A program made the position numbers and the translations under genes. From DASZHJ01 sp035581425 (GTDB lineage Bacteria; Pseudomonadota; Alphaproteobacteria; ATCC43930; CGMCC-115725): DNA of 45,434 nt. The stretch lies in assembly GCA_035581425.1 (NCBI GenBank), contig DATJVP010000082.1:1-45434 (forward strand), read 5' to 3'. The notes below the pieces were generated by a model, which was not told the DNA's origin, made no database searches, and was given only the letters and a program-made list of their open reading frames with translations. Each line of letters starts with the position of its first letter. Positions within the stretch are counted from its first letter, which is position 1. This document shows positions 39,916-45,434 of this stretch, in pieces.

Positions 39916-41304
39916 ATGAGCTCAGCGGCGGGTCACCGCTTCGACGCGACCATCCTGCGCGAATATGACATTCGCGGCATCCTGGGGCGCACGCTCGGCG
40001 AGGCCGATGCGCGTGCGCTCGGCCGTGCCTTCGCCGTCCCAGTGCTCGAGGGCGGCGGCAAGCGCGTCGCGGTCGGGCGCGACGGCCGCTTGAGCTCGCC
40101 CGCGCTCGAGGGCGCGCTGGTGGCAGGGCTCGCGGAGAGCGGCATCGACGTGCTCCGGATCGGGCTCGGCCCGACGCCCATGCTCTATTACGCTTCCGCC
40201 ACCGCCGGCGTCGACGGCGCGATCATGGTTACGGGCTCCCACAATCCGCCCGATCACAACGGCTTCAAGCTGGTGCTGCGCGGCAAACCCTTCTACGGCC
40301 CCGACATCCAGCGGCTCGGTACGATCGCTGCGTCGGGCGCCTTCCGCGACGGCACAGGCAAGGTGACGACCGCGGAGCTCAGGGACGCCTACGTCGCGCG
40401 GCTCCTCCAGGACTACGATGGCAAGCGCGGACTCACGGTCGCTTGGGACGCCGGCAACGGCGCGACGGGCGAGGTGCTCGTGCGCCTCGCGGCGAAGCTG
40501 CCGGGGCGCCACATTCTCCTCAACGAGAAGATCGACGGCACCTTCCCTGCGCATCATCCCGATCCGACGGAGCCGGAGACGCTCCGGCAGCTTCAGGCGA
40601 CCGTGGCGGCGGAGCAGGCCGATCTCGGCATCGCCTTCGACGGCGACGGCGACCGCATCGGCGTGGTCGACGCTAAAGGCCGCATCCTCTGGGGCGATCA
40701 GCTCATGACGGTACTGGCCGCGGATTTGATCCGCACGCGTCCCGGTGCCACCGTCATTGCAGACGTGAAGGCGAGCCAGGTCCTCTTCGACGAGATCGCC
40801 CGCATCGGCGGCACGCCGCTGATGTGGCGGACCGGACATTCGATCATCAAAACCAAAATGGCGGAGACCGGCGCGCCACTCGCGGGCGAGATGAGTGGCC
40901 ACATCTTCTACGCCGACCGCTATTACGGCTACGACGACGCGCTCTACGCGGCCGTGCGTCTCCTGGGCATCCTCGGGCGCAGCAGCGAGACGCTTGCGGC
41001 GATGCGCGACCGGCTGCCGCAGGTCGTCAACACGCCGGAGCTGCGCTTTCCCTGTGCGGAGGAGCGGAAATTCGCGGTGGTCGCGGAGGTTCGCGACCGG
41101 CTGCAGCGGGCGAAGGCGGATATGGCGGACATCGACGGCGTCCGCGTGCGAACCAAGGACGGCTGGTGGCTGCTCCGTGCCTCGAATACGCAGGCTGTGC
41201 TTGTAGCGCGGGCGGAGGCGCGCGACGCCGCGGGGCTGGAGCGGCTCAAATCGGCGCTGGCCGCCGAGCTCGGCCGCAGCGGCATCTCGCCGCCGAAATT
41301 CTGA
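39916..41304 (+). CDS. pgmG: Phosphoglucomutase/phosphomannomutase
   Basis: A 462-residue alpha-D-phosphohexomutase. Four-domain markers: LREYDIRGILGRTL, the phosphoserine loop VTGSHNPPDHNGFK, the metal loop FDGDGDRIGVVD, the sugar-binding GEMSGHIFYADRYYGYDD and the phosphate loop LLRASNTQAVLVARAEA. The bifunctional AlgC/PgmG type acts on both glucose and mannose phosphates. Coupled to galU. Its stop abuts the convergent carboxypeptidase stop with no base between them. Confidence 0.94.
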   Translation: MSSAAGHRFDATILREYDIRGILGRTLGEADARALGRAFAVPVLEGGGKRVAVGRDGRLSSPALEGALVAGLAESGIDVLRIGLGPTPMLYYASATAGVDGAIMVTGSHNPPDHNGFKLVLRGKPFYGPDIQRLGTIAASGAFRDGTGKVTTAELRDAYVARLLQDYDGKRGLTVAWDAGNGATGEVLVRLAAKLPGRHILLNEKIDGTFPAHHPDPTEPETLRQLQATVAAEQADLGIAFDGDGDRIGVVDAKGRILWGDQLMTVLAADLIRTRPGATVIADVKASQVLFDEIARIGGTPLMWRTGHSIIKTKMAETGAPLAGEMSGHIFYADRYYGYDDALYAAVRLLGILGRSSETLAAMRDRLPQVVNTPELRFPCAEERKFAVVAEVRDRLQRAKADMADIDGVRVRTKDGWWLLRASNTQAVLVARAEARDAAGLERLKSALAAELGRSGISPPKF

Positions 41305-42588
41305 TCAGCGCGCCGCGACGTTGACTGTGCCGGGACCGACGATGTTGCAGGCCGCGCGCTTCTGGTGGAGCGTCTGGCAGGCGCGCTCGGCCTCCTTGGC
41401 GCTGAATCCCACGATGCGGGCCCGATAGAAGCGCGACTTCTCCCCCTGATTCGGAGCCAGCACCGCGACGCTCTTGCCCTTGGCCCAGGGAAGCGCTGCG
41501 AGCGCCTCCTGCGCCGCGCGGGTCGCTCCCGCGCGCTGCGCGAAGGCGCCGACCTGAATGCTGAAGGTATCGCCTTGGGCCTGGCTGGCGTGGACGGGCT
41601 TGCGCGTCTGTGGCACCGCGGCTTCCGCGGAGCTCACGGGCGAAAGGTGATGGAGCACGCGCGCCGCACGATTGCTGAAACTGCGGTTCTCGGCGACGTC
41701 GGTGGCGTAGGCAAGCGCGGCGATCTGGTCGCCGCCTTGACCGAAGCCCGCATTGAGCAGCGCCGCCATCATGGCGTCGCGCGCTTTGGTGCTCTCGCCG
41801 CCCATCACGACTCCGATGAGGCGCCGGCCGTCGCGCACGGCGGAAGCCGCGAGATTGAAGCCGGAGGCGCGGATAAAGCCGGTCTTGATGCCGTCCATGC
41901 CTGCGAACCTCTGCATGAGATGATTGTGGTTCGCGTAGACGACGCCGCGGAAGATGAATTCTTGAGTCGCGAAATTCGCGTATTCCGTGGGGAAGTCGCG
42001 ATAGAGCGCACGCCCGAGCGTCGCGAGATCGCGCGCGGACGAGACCTGATCGGGATCGGGGAGGCCGGAGGCGTTCTCGAAATGCGTCCGGGTCATGCCG
42101 AGCGCGCGCGCCTTCAAATTCATCTGCGTGACGAAGGCATTCTCGCTGCTGGAAAGGCCTTCCGCTGCGACGACGGCGGCGTCGTTCGCGGATTGCGTGA
42201 CGAGGCCGAGGATGATGTCGCGCACCGCGATGGTCTCGCCGGGCTCGAGACCGAGCTTCGTCGGCGACATGCTCGCGGCATGCGCGGAGACCGGGAACTC
42301 CGTCTCGAGCCGGATGCGATGCTTCTCGAGCGCCTCGAAGATGAGATAGAGCGTCATCATCTTCGTGAGCGAGGCCGGATAATGCGGCGCATCCGCGTTC
42401 GACTCGCTGATCACCTTTCCTGTCTCGGCATCGATGACGATCGAGGTGAGCTCGGGCCGCGACGCATGCACCTTGCCACGCGCCATTGCAGCAGGCGCCG
42501 CGAGGAGCACGCAGAGACACGCTACAAGGGCGATGAGCCAACCCAGGCCCCCGCCACCAATCCCGCTCCTCGAACGCACTGCTGTCAC
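41305..42588 (-). CDS. D-alanyl-D-alanine carboxypeptidase with SPOR domain
   Basis: About 427 residues. A signal peptide (WLIALVACLCVLLAAPAAMA) leads to a class A PBP5-like serine carboxypeptidase with all three motifs: SLTK, SAN and KTG (GIKTGF). After a linker, residues ~345-427 form a SPOR domain (FSIQVGAFAQRAGATRAAQE, YRARIVGFSAKEAERAC) that binds denuded septal peptidoglycan. It trims pentapeptides in the periplasm, probably at the division site. GTG at 42588 behind GGTGGGA is my start; a TTG at 42606 is also possible. This Dac-SPOR fusion is frequent in alphaproteobacteria. Confidence 0.9.
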   Translation of the reverse strand: MTAVRSRSGIGGGGLGWLIALVACLCVLLAAPAAMARGKVHASRPELTSIVIDAETGKVISESNADAPHYPASLTKMMTLYLIFEALEKHRIRLETEFPVSAHAASMSPTKLGLEPGETIAVRDIILGLVTQSANDAAVVAAEGLSSSENAFVTQMNLKARALGMTRTHFENASGLPDPDQVSSARDLATLGRALYRDFPTEYANFATQEFIFRGVVYANHNHLMQRFAGMDGIKTGFIRASGFNLAASAVRDGRRLIGVVMGGESTKARDAMMAALLNAGFGQGGDQIAALAYATDVAENRSFSNRAARVLHHLSPVSSAEAAVPQTRKPVHASQAQGDTFSIQVGAFAQRAGATRAAQEALAALPWAKGKSVAVLAPNQGEKSRFYRARIVGFSAKEAERACQTLHQKRAACNIVGPGTVNVAAR

Positions 42589-42809
42589 CGTCCCACCATC
42601 GGCCAAGGTTCAGCCGCGATTCGGCCCCAACTATGAAAAGCCTAAAAAATTAAGGAAACCCTGTCCACGAAAACCCGAGGTGCCGCTCTAAATTTCTTGG
42701 CGAGGTGGTTGAATCTTATGGCGGAACTGGCCTCGGGTCGAAGCCCACCCCGCCCCGAAGTTGAATATTGCGACGCAACCGAAATCGATAGCTGATTTCG
42801 CGAATAACC

Positions 42810-42858
42810 TTGCAGCACAGGGCGAGTTTGCTATAGTCAAACTATGTTGCAGCGCAAC
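42810..42858 (+). promoter_or_regulatory. Phasin promoter with overlapping dyads (PhaR-like operator)
   Basis: TTGCAG (42810-42815), 16 bases, TATAGT (42832-42837) make a good sigma-70 promoter for the phasin. ATAGT-CAA-ACTAT (42833-42845) is a dyad over the -10, and GTTGCAGCGCAAC (42846-42858) a second one at the expected start site. The -35 itself holds a TTGCAGCAC near-copy. TGC/GCA dyads at phasin promoters are typical PhaR repressor sites, which would free the promoter when PHB is present; PhaR itself is not in the window. The rest of the 42600-42922 gap is AT-rich in places, with no gene. Confidence 0.6.
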
Positions 42859-42928
42859 AACGCGGGTCGCCATTGGATTTGGCCGCCGCGATCTTTGCAC
42901 GCGAGGCGGCCAAGGAGTCCAAGTGACG

Positions 42929-43399
42929 ATGAGCCCAAAGCCCCGAAAGAAATCGACGCCTGAAGCGCCGGCAGCGGCCCGCGCCAAAGCGCCGGCTTTG
43001 CCTGCGCCGGTTCCCGTGCCAATGCCTCCGCTGGAGGACGGTGTTTTCGCGATCTATCGCGATAGTGCTGGCCTCGCCAAGGAGAGTTTGGCGCTATTGA
43101 CCGCTGTCAATGCGGCCATGACCGGGGGTCTGGAGCGGATAGGACTGGAGATTACGGGGCTGACGCGGGGCACGCTCGAAGCGGGGGCCGCCACGGCGGC
43201 GGCGCTTCTCGACGCTCGCACCGTCGCGGATATGGCGGCACTCAACGGCGATTTCGTCCGATCCTGCGCCGATCGCGTGGCCGCGAGCGCGATGAAGCTC
43301 TCGGAACTCGCATTCCAGACCGCGGGCGAGATCTACGAGCCGCTCGGCGCCCGCTTGGAGCGCGCCTTCGCGGTGCAGCGACTGCCGCTTTCGGCCTGA
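42929..43399 (+). CDS. Phasin-family protein
   Basis: A 156-residue phasin: a Lys/Pro/Ala-rich N-terminus (MSPKPRKKSTPEAPAAARAK) then an amphipathic helical domain (SLALLTAVNAAMTGGLERI, MAALNGDFVRSCADRVAASA) that coats polyhydroxybutyrate granules or acts as a granule-linked chaperone. ATG 42929 is given; a GTG at 42923 in the same frame has better spacing (five bases) to AAGGAG and may be the real start. Followed by a strong terminator. Confidence 0.85.
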   Translation: MSPKPRKKSTPEAPAAARAKAPALPAPVPVPMPPLEDGVFAIYRDSAGLAKESLALLTAVNAAMTGGLERIGLEITGLTRGTLEAGAATAAALLDARTVADMAALNGDFVRSCADRVAASAMKLSELAFQTAGEIYEPLGARLERAFAVQRLPLSA

Positions 43400-43422
43400 G
43401 TTCACGGCGCCCACGATGACGC

Positions 43423-43459
43423 AGCCCGGCGGACAACCTCCGCCGGGCTTTTCTGTTTT
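43423..43459 (+). terminator. Intrinsic terminator of the phasin gene
   Basis: AGCCCGGCGGA (43423-43433) and its exact complement (43439-43449) form an 11-bp stem with a CAACC loop, followed by TTTCTGTTTT. A textbook Rho-independent terminator, 24 bases past the phasin stop. Confidence 0.92.
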
Positions 43460-43527
43460 GCGGTCCGGCATTTACGGCGTTGTTAACGCGGATCGGGCAT
43501 GCTGTTGCGAGCATGGCAGCACTGCGC

Positions 43528-43545
43528 CCTGCCCGATCGGGCAGG
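43528..43545. promoter_or_regulatory. Perfect 18-bp palindrome upstream of clpS
   Basis: CCTGCCCGATCGGGCAGG is a gapless perfect palindrome 87 bases before clpS, in the 233-base phasin-clpS gap. A palindrome without a loop fits a dimeric DNA-binding protein better than an RNA hairpin. Regulator unknown. Confidence 0.45.
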
Positions 43546-43632
43546 ATCGAGGAAAGCGCTTCCTTTGGGCGCGAGGATACCAATATCATGGCTATGACCG
43601 TGGAGATGTGAGGCGAGTTTCGGCCGGGCACC

Positions 43633-43959
43633 ATGAGCGATACCGAGAAACGCAATGGAGAAGGGCCGGCGACCGGCGTCATCGTCAAGGCGAAGCCCAA
43701 GACGAAGAAGCCGTCGATGTACAAGGTCCTCATGCTCAACGACGACTACACGCCGATGGAGTTCGTCGTGCACATTCTCGAGCGCTTCTTCGCCAAGACC
43801 CGCGAGGAGGCCACGCGGATCATGATGCACGTCCATCGCCGCGGCGTCGGGATCTGCGGCGTCTACACTTACGAGGTCGCGGAGACTAAGGTTACGCAGG
43901 TCATGGATTTCGCCCGCCAACACCAGCACCCGTTGCAATGTACGTTGGAAAAAGAATGA
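43633..43959 (+). CDS. clpS: ATP-dependent Clp protease adaptor ClpS
   Basis: A 108-residue N-degron adaptor for ClpAP. Its first ~25 residues are a flexible tail, then the fold with YKVLMLNDDYTPMEFVVHIL (the NDD / T-P-M-E-F-V signature that binds N-end-rule residues), MMHVHRRGVGICGVYTYEVAE and a final helix. In alphaproteobacteria ClpS delivers N-degron substrates to ClpA. clpA follows 54 bases on. Confidence 0.96.
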   Translation: MSDTEKRNGEGPATGVIVKAKPKTKKPSMYKVLMLNDDYTPMEFVVHILERFFAKTREEATRIMMHVHRRGVGICGVYTYEVAETKVTQVMDFARQHQHPLQCTLEKE

Positions 43960-44013
43960 CTCGAGGCAGGCACGAGACGAGCTCCTGCAGTTCAGGAAGA
44001 GGAAGACGCGTTC

Positions 44014-45434
<1,421 letters not shown>

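Overview
This 45.4 kb window is chromosomal DNA of a high-GC alphaproteobacterium. Alphaproteobacterial marker families support this: TrcR/DUF1013, DUF1192, DUF1465, DUF4164 next to zapA, phasin, and clpS-clpA. The prmB, epmA and PHB genes, together with the tkt-gap-fba-thiE and zapA/6S/5-FCL neighbourhoods, suggest a Rhodospirillales-type lineage; that placement is inference. The genes look like core-genome genes. I see no integrase, transposase, phage gene, CRISPR array, tRNA or rRNA.

Layout. 1-3.5 kb: a truncated acyl-CoA synthetase divergent from prpE, then an ArsR regulator coupled to a decayed DUF899 gene. 3.5-8.9 kb: prmB, an EmrB-type exporter, trcR, a quinone oxidoreductase, DUF1192 and a 3-hydroxybutyrate dehydrogenase. 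9-15.9 kb: metY with an alpha/beta hydrolase, a zinc-ribbon methyltransferase, a thioesterase and a giant membrane-anchored coiled-coil protein. 16-17.4 kb: a small heat-shock gene with a ROSE-type RNA thermometer and a heat-shock-like promoter, DUF1465 and rpmE. 17.4-21 kb: a three-gene operon for an uncharacterised MotA/MotB-like envelope machine with an OmpA-like partner. 21-25.5 kb: suhB, efp, epmA and lactate permease. 25.6-30.8 kb: tkt-gap-orf-fba-thiE, transcribed leftward and lacking pgk. 31-34.9 kb: GNAT, DUF4164-zapA, two inserted leftward genes, a probable 6S RNA, 5-FCL and a YmdB-like phosphodiesterase. 34.9-38.9 kb: a molybdopterin oxidoreductase, a YbjQ protein, and an overlapping VWA / membrane J-protein pair. 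39-45.4 kb: galU-pgm, a SPOR-tailed D,D-carboxypeptidase, a phasin with a promoter/operator, clpS and the start of clpA.

Themes. Carbon storage and short-chain acid use recur (prpE, acyl-CoA synthetase, 3-hydroxybutyrate dehydrogenase, phasin, lactate permease). Envelope biology is the other strong theme (MotAB/OmpA trio, D,D-carboxypeptidase, galU/pgm, the coiled-coil protein).

The most novel-looking items are two. One is a 1082-residue protein with 26 consecutive 25-residue repeats and not one insertion or deletion. The other is the MotA/MotB/OmpA trio, with coiled-coil extensions on both sides of the membrane. The best regulatory finds are the ROSE thermometer at hsp20, the 6S RNA candidate, and the phasin promoter with its dyad.
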